Source: Flavobacteriales bacterium (lineage in GTDB: Bacteria > Bacteroidota > Bacteroidia > Flavobacteriales_F > PHOS-HE28). From it: DNA of 64,000 nt. Shown here one piece after another: positions 8,032 to 15,924 of this stretch. Under the pieces are notes generated by a model. That model had not been told where the DNA came from, ran no database searches, and saw nothing but the letters and a program-made list of their open reading frames with translations. The stretch lies in NCBI GenBank assembly GCA_016705545.1, contig JADIYA010000007.1, positions 1 through 64,000 of the forward strand, in the 5' to 3' direction. The translations under genes were made by a program, and so were the position numbers. Every line of letters starts with the position of its first letter. Position 1 is the stretch's first letter.

Positions 8032-8948
8032 AGATTGCCCCTGCGCTGAAAGACTCGCACGTAATCCACGTCGAAGCTGGTGCCTTCCGGCCATGGTGTG
8101 GGACGCTTCGGACCCTTGCAGAACCCTTTGGGTTCCGACACGGCCAGGTCCAGGATGATATTCACTCCGTCCTCTGATCGCGGGTAATAGGGAGCAGTGA
8201 AATGCTCTCCCGGACTGCGTTCGCAGGCGGGCAATGGTCGGCCTCGTTTATCCACGAACCGGCCACGGTACAGCACCAGTTCGCCATCGATGTACCATGA
8301 GATGCCGTCCCGCTCCCATTCCACCGCATATTCATGGAAACCACGCGAAAGATCCGAAAGCCGTCGCTTGCCATTCGTAGAGAACTTGGGCCGGCCCCAT
8401 CGGTGCAAGGCGCCTTTGAAGAGGTTGGACTGCTCGCCACAGAACTCGAACACGTCGATCTCCGTCTCTCCGCCGAAGCCCCAGAAAGCAGGCCAGAGGC
8501 CAGCACCTTTCGGAATGCGGCACCGCACCTCGAATCGGCCGTAGGTGAAGCGGTCAATCGCGGTATGCACCATGGCCCCATCGTGCTCCTTTCGCTTACT
8601 GTACCACTCGCCGGCACCCGCCCGCACTCCAAGGTGCAGCTGGCCGTTCTTCACGGTCACCAGGTCGTCTCGGAAGATGGTATTGCTGGTGCCCATGATC
8701 CTGCAGCCTTCGCATTGGTCGCTGCCGTCGGCGCTGTAAGGGAACCAGGTGCGCCACTTCCCGCGATCAAGTGCCTCTCCATCGAATTCGTCGCTGAACA
8801 CCAGTTGCCAGGCTGCAGTATCGCATGCCGCTCCTTCGTCATTCACCTTCGGTCCAATGCGCTTCTCGCGCTTGGTCTGCGCCAGGGTAATGGCTGGCAA
8901 GAGCAGCGCGCAAGCCGATGCGAAAAATGTTCTCTGCATGATGATCAT
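8028..8948 (-). CDS. Secreted glycoside hydrolase family 16 protein
   Basis: Predicted secreted endo-beta-glucanase-like enzyme of family GH16 (laminarinase, lichenase, agarase relatives). Residues 1-23 form a signal peptide ending TLAQ. The family signature is intact: E163-I-D165-V-F-E168, giving nucleophile, assisting aspartate and acid/base. It also has the conserved FSDEFDG start of the fold at 51-57, GRFEVRCRIPKGAGLWPAFW, and the C-terminal FDVDYVRVFQ strand. The 306-residue length is a single catalytic domain without carbohydrate-binding or sorting domain, so it may stay periplasmic or be released. The exact glucan substrate is not decided by these motifs. A second in-frame ATG at 8939 is a possible start. 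Confidence 0.9.
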   Translation of the reverse strand: MIIMQRTFFASACALLLPAITLAQTKREKRIGPKVNDEGAACDTAAWQLVFSDEFDGEALDRGKWRTWFPYSADGSDQCEGCRIMGTSNTIFRDDLVTVKNGQLHLGVRAGAGEWYSKRKEHDGAMVHTAIDRFTYGRFEVRCRIPKGAGLWPAFWGFGGETEIDVFEFCGEQSNLFKGALHRWGRPKFSTNGKRRLSDLSRGFHEYAVEWERDGISWYIDGELVLYRGRFVDKRGRPLPACERSPGEHFTAPYYPRSEDGVNIILDLAVSEPKGFCKGPKRPTPWPEGTSFDVDYVRVFQRRGNL

Positions 8949-8950
8949 TG

Positions 8951-9664
8951 CTAGAGCGGGGTTGCAGCCTGTCGTTTCTGGCCATCAAGCCAGAGCACGA
9001 GTCCTTCATGTGGTGTCCAAGTGTACCGCAGCCGCTTGGCCTCAATCACCTGATCCATGGTCCCTGCCCGGTCATCGTACAAGAAGACACTGTCGCAGTC
9101 GAAGGCGATCTGGAGGGAATCCCCCCCGAATTCCATTCGGGTGAAGGGGCCGATGTTCCTGCGCTTCAATGCCCGTGTTCCGCCATCATCCACCCATTCC
9201 ACGGCTGTGGCGTCAAGGAACCCAAGGTCAAGGAAAGCCGAATCGAGCTTCATGAACTTCTGGCCCCAGCTTTCACGCTCACCGAAATTCGCCAGGACCC
9301 AAAGGCCGCTGGCCAAAGCGCTGTCACGGCTGAAAAAGGTGGGCAGCATGGTCCAGCTGTCGTAGGCGGGCGCTGAAACCGCCAACATCTCGGGTGTGCT
9401 GTCCGTCGCTAAACGGTATCGGTACAGTCGCAGTCCCTCCCATGTGTCCTCACGGTTCGAAGCGACCATCACAAAGCTCCCGTCGCCGAGGTCGAAGGTG
9501 GTTTGAATCAGCAGGGTATCGTGAACGAGGTTGTCGTCGATAACCCGGAATTCAATCGGACGGGTCCCATCGATACGCACTGGATTCGCTTGGCTCGAAT
9601 GGTCACACGACGCGTGAACGACCATCAGACCGGCAACGATGATCAAAGGGCTCACATCCTTCAT
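8951..9664 (-). CDS. Lipoprotein of unknown function
   Basis: A 237-residue product with a lipoprotein-like signal (hydrophobic LIIVAGLMVV, then VHASC, cysteine 20). The mature part is predominantly beta-strand forming and acidic, with no family I recognise. It ends 2 bases after the start of the GH16 gene region and is transcribed in the same direction, so the two may be one transcript. A TAACCTTG sequence about 20 bases upstream is a weak promoter candidate. No catalytic motif is visible; surface or periplasmic anchoring is inferred from the lipobox. Confidence 0.65.
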   Translation of the reverse strand: MKDVSPLIIVAGLMVVHASCDHSSQANPVRIDGTRPIEFRVIDDNLVHDTLLIQTTFDLGDGSFVMVASNREDTWEGLRLYRYRLATDSTPEMLAVSAPAYDSWTMLPTFFSRDSALASGLWVLANFGERESWGQKFMKLDSAFLDLGFLDATAVEWVDDGGTRALKRRNIGPFTRMEFGGDSLQIAFDCDSVFLYDDRAGTMDQVIEAKRLRYTWTPHEGLVLWLDGQKRQAATPL

Positions 9665-9827
9665 TATCAGCCTTCTAAGGTTGGCAAGGTTAGTTGTTTT
9701 CCACCGCTATTCCGGGATGTTCAGGGCGGAGGGCCGCGGCCGCTGAAGCCCCTCCCAAGGCGGTCGCATCCATCAGTCATCGGCTAGAGGGCATTCGCCG
9801 GGTCCAGAATACCGAAACCGTCGAGCA

Positions 9828-10472
9828 GTGACTCCCGTATATCGCTATCGTGGTCCAGCCGGTCGCTTCAAACAAACCATCAGGCGAAACGCCAACGTGA
9901 GCCTCGACAGCACAAATTCAAGCAGGGTGGCAGACCATTGGTCAAGCGATCCGAATCTCGGGCTGCCCCAAGAAAGTGCCGATTCCGTGGTGCTGCGCCT
10001 TACCGGAGTGGTCGGACACGCCGAGCTTGAGCGTTTCGTGCAGCATGCAGAGGCATGGAGCCTCGAAGCCGCCGATGGAGTCGTCACGCGCAAGCGTCTG
10101 CTGAATGTCCTTGTCGAGGCGCTGGAGAACCTGCGCACGCACACCGACCCCGCCCTTGCACACACCTCGTTCGCTGTACTGAAAGCCGATGAGCAGGCCT
10201 ACACCTTGCTGGTCGGGAATGCCATGCCTTCAGCGTCTGCCGCTGTCGTGAGCCATCGAATCGAAGTGCTGAACGCCATGAGCGAGGCTGATCTGAAGCA
10301 GCACTACCTCTTGCTCTTGGGCAACACGGGGCGCACGGACCGCGGAGGCGCGGGTCTGGGCCTGATCACGATTGCCCGAAAATCCGCTCGCCCGCTCAAA
10401 GTGACCAGCCGCGTGCGCGATGAAGCCACACGTTACTTGATCCTGGAAGCGCGCATCCTACGCGATGCTTGA
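9828..10472 (+). CDS. SiaB-family (DUF6272) protein kinase-like
   Basis: A histidine-kinase-like ATPase-fold protein of the SiaB type. In the SiaABCD system of Pseudomonas the SiaB kinase phosphorylates a small partner that a PP2C phosphatase reactivates, controlling aggregation. Seen: an N-box-like helix RLLNVLVEALENLRTH and a glycine-rich lid GNTGRTDRGGAGLGLITIARK, both typical of this family. No partner SiaC-like or SpoIIE-type phosphatase gene is adjacent, so it is an orphan here. The start is uncertain: GTG at 9828 gives 214 residues, and GTG at 9897 gives 191 and trims a proline/arginine-rich leader. The 3' end overlaps the convergent dehydrogenase gene by 15 bases. Confidence 0.75.
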   Translation: MTPVYRYRGPAGRFKQTIRRNANVSLDSTNSSRVADHWSSDPNLGLPQESADSVVLRLTGVVGHAELERFVQHAEAWSLEAADGVVTRKRLLNVLVEALENLRTHTDPALAHTSFAVLKADEQAYTLLVGNAMPSASAAVVSHRIEVLNAMSEADLKQHYLLLLGNTGRTDRGGAGLGLITIARKSARPLKVTSRVRDEATRYLILEARILRDA

Positions 10473-11693
10473 CCCTTGCAAGCCAGCGTACTCCGCGAGG
10501 TAAGCGTAGTGGTCGCAGAGACGGCCGTGATCAACGATGGTCGCACGGTCAATCATGGCGGGATCATCCTGCCCGATCAGGCTCGGCATCACACGCTCGA
10601 TGAGGTCCAATCCGAAGGCCTCAGAGGCATCACGGGGCAATTCACAGGGCAGATTGTCAACGGCCATCACTGTGATGGTCCCTTCCGATCCTGGAGCCGC
10701 TTCGGCTGCGGTACGCGGGTCATATCCGAAGAAAGGCTCCTCGATGCTGGTGGCCCGCAGCGTGCTGTCGATAGGGCCGCCCACATCGCAGCTGATATCG
10801 GCGACGACACGGAGCCTGAGCGCAGGATCACGCAGGTCCTGTGAACTTAGGATTTTCGGCCCACGCGGATCCCAGAAGTGGCAGGCCAGGTACATCTGCG
10901 CTCGCCGTGCATAGGACAGGAAGGAGGCGCGGTGGCCAGAGGGATCGGTGTGGAATGCGGCCTTATCGAAGGCTTGGCCATCCTCCCGTTCGTATAGATC
11001 CGCTGTGCCCAGAACCGTGTATACGGGTTTGGTGAAATCCTGCTGAAGGAATTCCTGTGGTTTCACGCGCGCAACACCTGCTCGCTCGAGCACTCCCATG
11101 GCGCCCTTCCCTACTCGCCCCCCGCCCGTCATCACGATCCGAAGGTCCTTCGGCAAGGGAAAGCTGCGCAGGTGGCCCTCGAGTTCCTCGAGGTCGTGGC
11201 ACGCATGCGCTGGCTTCAGGGGCGGGCCACCATGCGCGAGTTGCCATGCCCGGAACGCATTGTATGCGCCAACCACGCCAGCCCAATACCCGAAGGCAAG
11301 CACCCGGTCGCCATGTTGATCGGTGAGCAACTCGTGGTCGATGAGGGTGATGCATTTCTCGATCACAGCCCTCATGAGCTTGCGGTTATGGGCCTGCTGC
11401 TTGATGGTGTGGCTGAAGAAGAGGTATGACTTGCCAGGAATCAGCATCTCCACCGGGACCTCCTTCACGCCAATGATGAGGTCACGATCGTTTAGGTCGT
11501 CAGTGAGGCGCACGCCCTCGGCTTCGTACTCAGCGTCGGTGAAGGCGCGCACCGCGCTGCGCTGAACGGCAATATCGACTTGCGGGAAACGGATGCTCAT
11601 CTCTCGGCATTGGGCGGGCGTCAAGGGTACACGGCGGTCGGCGGGCAGTTTGCCTTCGCGGATAATGCCGATCTTGCGGAATGTGTTGGTCAT
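10458..11693 (-). CDS. NAD(P)-dependent lysine/alanine dehydrogenase-like oxidoreductase
   Basis: A 411-residue member of the alanine dehydrogenase / lysine-forming saccharopine dehydrogenase superfamily. The N-terminal half has IGIIREGKLPADRRVPLTP, matching the family substrate domain, and FGYWAGVVGAYNA. The nucleotide-binding motif is RIVMTGGGRVGKGAMGVL, close to the GxGxxGxGA pattern. It would catalyse reversible NAD-linked amino-acid deamination or saccharopine cleavage; the substrate cannot be fixed from sequence. I used the ATG at 11693, where family homology begins; the frame stays open 66 bases further but those codons run into the ssrA promoter region. Gene neighbours do not suggest a pathway. 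Confidence 0.8.
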   Translation of the reverse strand: MTNTFRKIGIIREGKLPADRRVPLTPAQCREMSIRFPQVDIAVQRSAVRAFTDAEYEAEGVRLTDDLNDRDLIIGVKEVPVEMLIPGKSYLFFSHTIKQQAHNRKLMRAVIEKCITLIDHELLTDQHGDRVLAFGYWAGVVGAYNAFRAWQLAHGGPPLKPAHACHDLEELEGHLRSFPLPKDLRIVMTGGGRVGKGAMGVLERAGVARVKPQEFLQQDFTKPVYTVLGTADLYEREDGQAFDKAAFHTDPSGHRASFLSYARRAQMYLACHFWDPRGPKILSSQDLRDPALRLRVVADISCDVGGPIDSTLRATSIEEPFFGYDPRTAAEAAPGSEGTITVMAVDNLPCELPRDASEAFGLDLIERVMPSLIGQDDPAMIDRATIVDHGRLCDHYAYLAEYAGLQGSSIA

Positions 11694-11763
11694 TGCAGGC
11701 GGAGGCAAACTTAGCCGAAGGCTTGAGGAGCAGGTCCCATGTTCAATCCCCGCCAGCACCAGC

Positions 11764-11771
11764 TACCTTTG
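11764..11771 (+). promoter_or_regulatory. Promoter -7 element (TACCTTTG) of ssrA
   Basis: TACCTTTG is an exact match to the Bacteroidota -7 consensus and lies 22 bases before the mature 5' end of tmRNA, leaving a short 5' leader for RNase P removal. Confidence 0.65.
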
Positions 11772-11792
11772 CGGGGTTCATTGAAAAATCCT

Positions 11793-12187
11793 GGGGCCGA
11801 TCTGGTTTCGACAGCGGCATCATGGGGTGTGTAAGCATGCCGGGCGTGTGGTGCGGCCCGTATCCCAGTGCCACGAAGCCATAACTGGCGAAGTAGACTA
11901 CGCTCTCGCTGCTTAATAGCCCAAGGCTATGAGGCTTAATCCACGTGAATAACAGTAGCGTGGACGAGTACCTCTCGGGGAGGCCCGTTCTCCTCCTTCC
12001 CGAATCCGAGGTGTCATCATGGGGAACTGGCTCGCGCGGTGGTCCGTAGCGCAGGCGAGAAACAGGACCTAAGTCCATCGTGGGGTGCCCTTCTCCAGCG
12101 GCGGATCGAAAACCAATGAAGCGGCTAAGCGTGTAGAAAGCTCATTCCACGGTCGTTTGGACGAGGGTTCGATTCCCTCCGGCTCCA
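11793..12187 (+). ncRNA. ssrA: Transfer-messenger RNA (tmRNA)
   Basis: About 395 nt. The 5' end GGGGCCGATCTGGTTTCGAC and the 3' end GGTTCGATTCCCTCCGGCTCC-A are the conserved tRNA-like domain; the seven acceptor pairs GGGGCCG/CGGCTCC form with the usual G-U pair third from the end. The T-arm GGTTCGATTCC is perfect. CCA is not encoded. The resume codon is GGC at 11887, encoding the degradation tag GEVDYALAA and ending TAA-TAG at 11914-11919. The YALAA ending is the standard protease recognition tail, and tags starting with glycine are typical of Bacteroidota. Together with SmpB it rescues stalled ribosomes. Confidence 0.97.
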
Positions 12188-12221
12188 CAGGAGACGTAGC
12201 GGCGGCGCCAGCGCGACGCCG

Positions 12222-12276
12222 TTCCGCGAAGCGGGATAATCAAGGATCACCGCGGCGAAAGCCGGGGATTCCATCC
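12222..12276. repeat. Intergenic element, copy A
   Basis: TTCCGCGAAGCGGGAT is followed by GGATCACCGCGGC and ends CATCC. A diverged copy with the same order of motifs is at 48090-48150. Between the tmRNA and the next gene it is followed by a short hairpin CGCCGA...TCGGCG near 12280-12298 that could end tmRNA transcription. Confidence 0.35.
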
Positions 12277-12302
12277 GTCTACGCCGAGGCTTCGGCGGAC
12301 AC

Positions 12303-13229
12303 CTAGGCCCCAACCGGCTCGTCCAGCGGATAGCGTACCCGACCGAACTGCTTCATGTACAGATCGTAGATGATGCCATCCGCGAGGCCGACCTTCGGAA
12401 CGAAGACCTCGTCGATATCGGCGAAGTCCATCACGAGGAGGAAGATGTCGGCGGCGGGTATGATCACGTCGGCGCGATCGGGCCGAAGGCGCAGCAGCTT
12501 CACGCGATCCTCGAAGGAATGCGCGGCGATACGGTCGCGTTGGTGCTGGATGTCGCTCTTGGCCAACGGCTCACCGAACGCATTGCCGTTCTCCTTGAAT
12601 ATGCGGTTGATGTTGCCACCGGTTCCCACCGCCATCAGGGTTCCGTGCTGCACACGGAGTTCCTCCAGGAAGCCTTGCATCTCCACCCATGCACTCAGCG
12701 GCACTTTGTTCTTCAGCGTTCGCACCGTGCCGATCTTGAAGCTGGCGCTCTTGGTGCGCTTGCCGTTCTCGAGCCACGTGAGCTCCGTGCTGCCGCCGCC
12801 CACATCAATGTACAGGTAGGGCCGGTCCTTCAACAGGTCCTGCGTCCAGAAGGTATTGGTGATAAGGTCCGCCTCCACCTTGCCCGCAATCGTCTCGATG
12901 TGCACGCCGCTCTCCATCTCCACCCGCGCAAGGACCTGTGCCCTGTTCTCGGCTTCTCGCATGGCGCTTGTGGCACAGCAACGCAGATAGGCCACGTTGT
13001 ACACTTCGGCCAGCAACCGGAAAGCCTTGAGCGATTTGATCAGGTAATCCTGTTTGGCCACGGTTATCGCACCTTGGTCGAATACGTCCTCGCCCAAGCG
13101 GATTGGAACACGCACCAGCGTCTGCTTCTTGATTACCGGGTGATCGTCGCGCTCGATCACTTCAGCCACCAGCAATCGCACGGCGTTTGATCCGATGTCG
13201 ATGGCGGCGTATGTGAGGTCGCGGTCCAC
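12303..13229 (-). CDS. Ppx/GppA-family exopolyphosphatase
   Basis: A 308-residue phosphatase of the sugar-kinase/HSP70 fold that hydrolyses terminal phosphates of polyphosphate or of guanosine pentaphosphate. Both phosphate loops are present: AAIDIGSNAVRLLV at residues 8-21 and YIDVGGGSTELTWL around 140-153. The length is that of the short two-domain form usual in Bacteroidota; the HD-type C-terminal domain of proteobacterial enzymes is absent. The start is a GTG at 13229. A TAGCTTCG element lies only 4 bases upstream of it (13234-13241), which predicts a leaderless message and supports this start. Role in stringent response or phosphate storage is inferred from the family. Confidence 0.9.
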   Translation of the reverse strand: MDRDLTYAAIDIGSNAVRLLVAEVIERDDHPVIKKQTLVRVPIRLGEDVFDQGAITVAKQDYLIKSLKAFRLLAEVYNVAYLRCCATSAMREAENRAQVLARVEMESGVHIETIAGKVEADLITNTFWTQDLLKDRPYLYIDVGGGSTELTWLENGKRTKSASFKIGTVRTLKNKVPLSAWVEMQGFLEELRVQHGTLMAVGTGGNINRIFKENGNAFGEPLAKSDIQHQRDRIAAHSFEDRVKLLRLRPDRADVIIPAADIFLLVMDFADIDEVFVPKVGLADGIIYDLYMKQFGRVRYPLDEPVGA

Positions 13230-13280
13230 GCTGCGAAGCTATGTAGCAACGAATCGTGCCAAGCGCTTTCTTCGTCGGCC

Positions 13281-14812
13281 ATGAACGAAGCCACCAAACC
13301 CCAGAAGCGCAGCGGCGTTGACCGTTTCCTGGCCATCATCGAGCGCGCAGGCAATGCCTTGCCGCACCCGGCTACGCTCTTTGCCATACTGGCGCTCGTG
13401 GTGGTGCTCATCAGTTGGATCGCCGACCTGAGCGGCATGAGCGCCATCCACCCAGCGACTGGCGAGCCGGTGACGCCGAAGAACCTGCTCAGCGCCGAGG
13501 GCCTGCACTTCATCCTCACCAAGATGGTGGTGAACTTCACGGGATTCGCGCCCCTGGGCACCGTGCTCGTGGCGCTCCTGGGCATCGGCATTGCCGAAGG
13601 CAGCGGCCTCATTGGCGCTGTGCTGCGCGCAGTGGTGCTGGCCTCGCCGAAGCGGCTGCTCACCTTCGTGATCGTCTTCGCCGGGGTGATGAGCAATGCA
13701 GCGAGCGAGGTGGGCTATGTGCTGCTCGTGCCCCTCGCAGCCGTGATCTTCCTCGCCGCAGGCCGTCATCCGTTGGCTGGACTTGCTGCTGCATTCGCGG
13801 GCGTAAGCGGCGGCTATAGCGCCAACCTGCTCCTGGGCACGATTGACCCATTGCTCGCCGGCCTGAGCCAGGAAGCGGCACGAATCATCAGACCGGACTA
13901 CCTGGTGAATCCCGCTTGCAACTACTACTTCATGGCGGTGAGCACCTTCCTCATCGCGGGCCTGGGTACTTGGGTCACCGAGCGCATCGTAGTGCCCCGC
14001 TTGGGCGAGTACAAGGGCGAAGAGAAGCCGGAGGAGATCCGAAACGCCAACCCTCAGGAGCGCAAGGGCATGCTATACGCGATGCTCACCGTGCTCGCCG
14101 TGGTGGGCATCATCCTGTGGGGACTGATCCCGAAGCCGGGTTCCTGCGCGACCCTAAGACCGGTGAGATCCTTCATTCGCCCTTCATGAGTGGCATCGTG
14201 GCGCTGATTTTCCTGAGCGCATCACTGGCGGGCATCGCGTATGGAATCGGCGCGGGCTCCTTCAAGAGCGACAACGATGTGATGAAGGGCATGGCAAAGA
14301 GCATGGAGACCCTAGGCAGTTACATCGTGCTCGTCTTTTTCGCGGCGCAGTTCGTGGCCTATTTCAACGAGACGCGGCTGGGCCTGATCCTCGCCATCAA
14401 GGGCGCGGATGTGCTCAAGGCCGCAGACCTCGGCCCCATCCCGCTCATGCTCTGCTTCGTGCTCATCAGTGCCACCATCAACCTGATCATGGGCAGCGCC
14501 AGTGCGAAGTGGGCCATCATGGCTCCGGTCTTCATCCCCATGTTCATGCTGCTGGGCTATTCCCCGGAGTTCACGCAGATGGCCTATCGCGTGGGCGACA
14601 GCGTCACGAATATCATCAGCCCTATGATGAGCTACTTCGCGCTCATCGTGGCCTTCATCGCGCGCTACGATAAAAAGGCGGGCATCGGCACGGTGATCAG
14701 CACCATGCTCCCCTACTCCATCGTCTTCTTGATCGGATGGAGCGCGCTGCTGGTGATCTGGGTGCTGCTCGAACTGCCCATCGGCCCCGGGGCGAGCATG
14801 TTCATCAAGTGA
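13281..14812 (+). CDS. AbgT-family transporter, frameshifted at 14129-14131
   Basis: A polytopic inner-membrane transporter of the AbgT family, whose members carry p-aminobenzoyl-glutamate or export antifolates, driven by ion gradients. Roughly a dozen hydrophobic helices are visible, starting with ATLFAILALVVVLISWIA and ending with IVFLIGWSALLVIWVLLEL, plus the family region VPLAAVIFLAAGRHPLAGLA. The frame breaks at the CCC run 14129-14131: frame one reads GLIPKPGSC, frame two resumes with AGFLRDPKTGEI. Adding one C gives GLIPEAGFLRDPKTGE and a 510-residue protein of normal length. A single-base read error is the likely explanation. It is divergent from the Ppx gene with 51 bases between them. 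Confidence 0.88.
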
Positions 14813-14819
14813 CCGCTGA

Positions 14820-15866
14820 TCAGCGCACGATCACCAAAGGCAACACGCGATCAGCACGTGCCCCTGTGGCATGTACCAGGTAATTGCCTATAGGCAGGGC
14901 GCTTACATCAAGCACGCAGGAGCCGCTTGAACGCGCCGTTGCCACATTGAGCATCGTACGCCCTGCGAGGTCAGTGATTCGTGCAGCGGCTATGGCCCCA
15001 CCATCATCCGCTGCGATGGTGATCGACTCGGCTGCAGGGTTCGGCCACAGTTGCAACGAGCCCAGGTTTGCCGCATCGCCAACGCCCAAAGAGAATCCGA
15101 GGTCGTAGCCGAGCCAGACACCCTGTTCGAAGAGCCACACCTTTCCGTTGGCATAAGACAAGCCAAAGGATGAGCGAGGGGGTGCATTCGCCGGCAACTG
15201 CGTATTACCGCTGTATGCACCGGATACTTTGTTGACGTACAGCACCCGGCGATTGCTGTAATCGTACAGTCCATACTCGTACCCAGTGCATCCGATGTAC
15301 ATGACCGTGTTCGAGTTGATGCTTGCCAGCGATACGGGGAGCCCAGTGATCGCCGTGGTGCCGAGCGCCGCGTGCTTAGCGGCATCGAAACGATGGATGG
15401 AGCCATCGAAGAAGTAGATGATCTCGCTGGCGTCAGGATCCAGGTCGCCGATGGATTGCGCGTCCGGCTGGGTGGAAGCCAGCAAAACGGTCCCTGTCCC
15501 CAGAGGAAAACCAGTGACCGGGTCAAGGTTCTGCTCGAAGATGCCAAGGTTGTTGTAGCCGTTGCCGAGCAAGCGCTGCCCGATCGGGTCCCACCAAGCG
15601 CCGCGATAGTCGAATCCGGAGGTCACCGTGCTCACAAGGGTCCCGGCTTCATCGTAGGTGTCAATAGGATAGTTCGCGCTGCCGGCGTTCACACTGTAAT
15701 ACAGTCCAAGCAACGGGTTGAATGCAAGTCCTGACCGGTTCTCGGTCTGCGGCGTGGCGGTGAGCGTCATGCTCTGCACAGCACTGGCTGCCGGGATGCA
15801 TTGGGCCGAGCTGAGCGCTGGGAAGGATAGCATGCAGGGCACGAGCGCGAGCGGAGAGAGTTTCAT
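14820..15866 (-). CDS. Secreted protein with T9SS type A sorting domain
   Basis: A 348-residue exported protein. Residues 1-22 (MKLSPLALVPCMLSFPALSS) form the signal peptide. The central 250 residues look like a beta-propeller-type repeat region reporting on stored values (repeated aromatic-glycine strands). The last 75 residues are a Por/type IX secretion sorting domain: SLQLWPNPAAESITI, then RITDLAGRTML, ending LPIGNYLVHATG...LPLVIVR. The cargo is therefore predicted to cross the outer membrane and be surface attached or released. The ATG at 15866 was chosen because it starts the signal peptide; a TATATTCG element lies about 20 bases upstream. No enzymatic motif is seen. Confidence 0.85.
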   Translation of the reverse strand: MKLSPLALVPCMLSFPALSSAQCIPAASAVQSMTLTATPQTENRSGLAFNPLLGLYYSVNAGSANYPIDTYDEAGTLVSTVTSGFDYRGAWWDPIGQRLLGNGYNNLGIFEQNLDPVTGFPLGTGTVLLASTQPDAQSIGDLDPDASEIIYFFDGSIHRFDAAKHAALGTTAITGLPVSLASINSNTVMYIGCTGYEYGLYDYSNRRVLYVNKVSGAYSGNTQLPANAPPRSSFGLSYANGKVWLFEQGVWLGYDLGFSLGVGDAANLGSLQLWPNPAAESITIAADDGGAIAAARITDLAGRTMLNVATARSSGSCVLDVSALPIGNYLVHATGARADRVLPLVIVR

Positions 15867-15924
15867 GTTGAGAGCATTGGGTTCGACGAATATAGCCGGA
15901 TCCCGAAATGAAGTAGAGCGTGAT

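Noticed and set aside
12085..12306. Short plus-strand frame at the 3' end of tmRNA
   Set aside because: It overlaps the tRNA-like domain of tmRNA, which explains the sequence fully.
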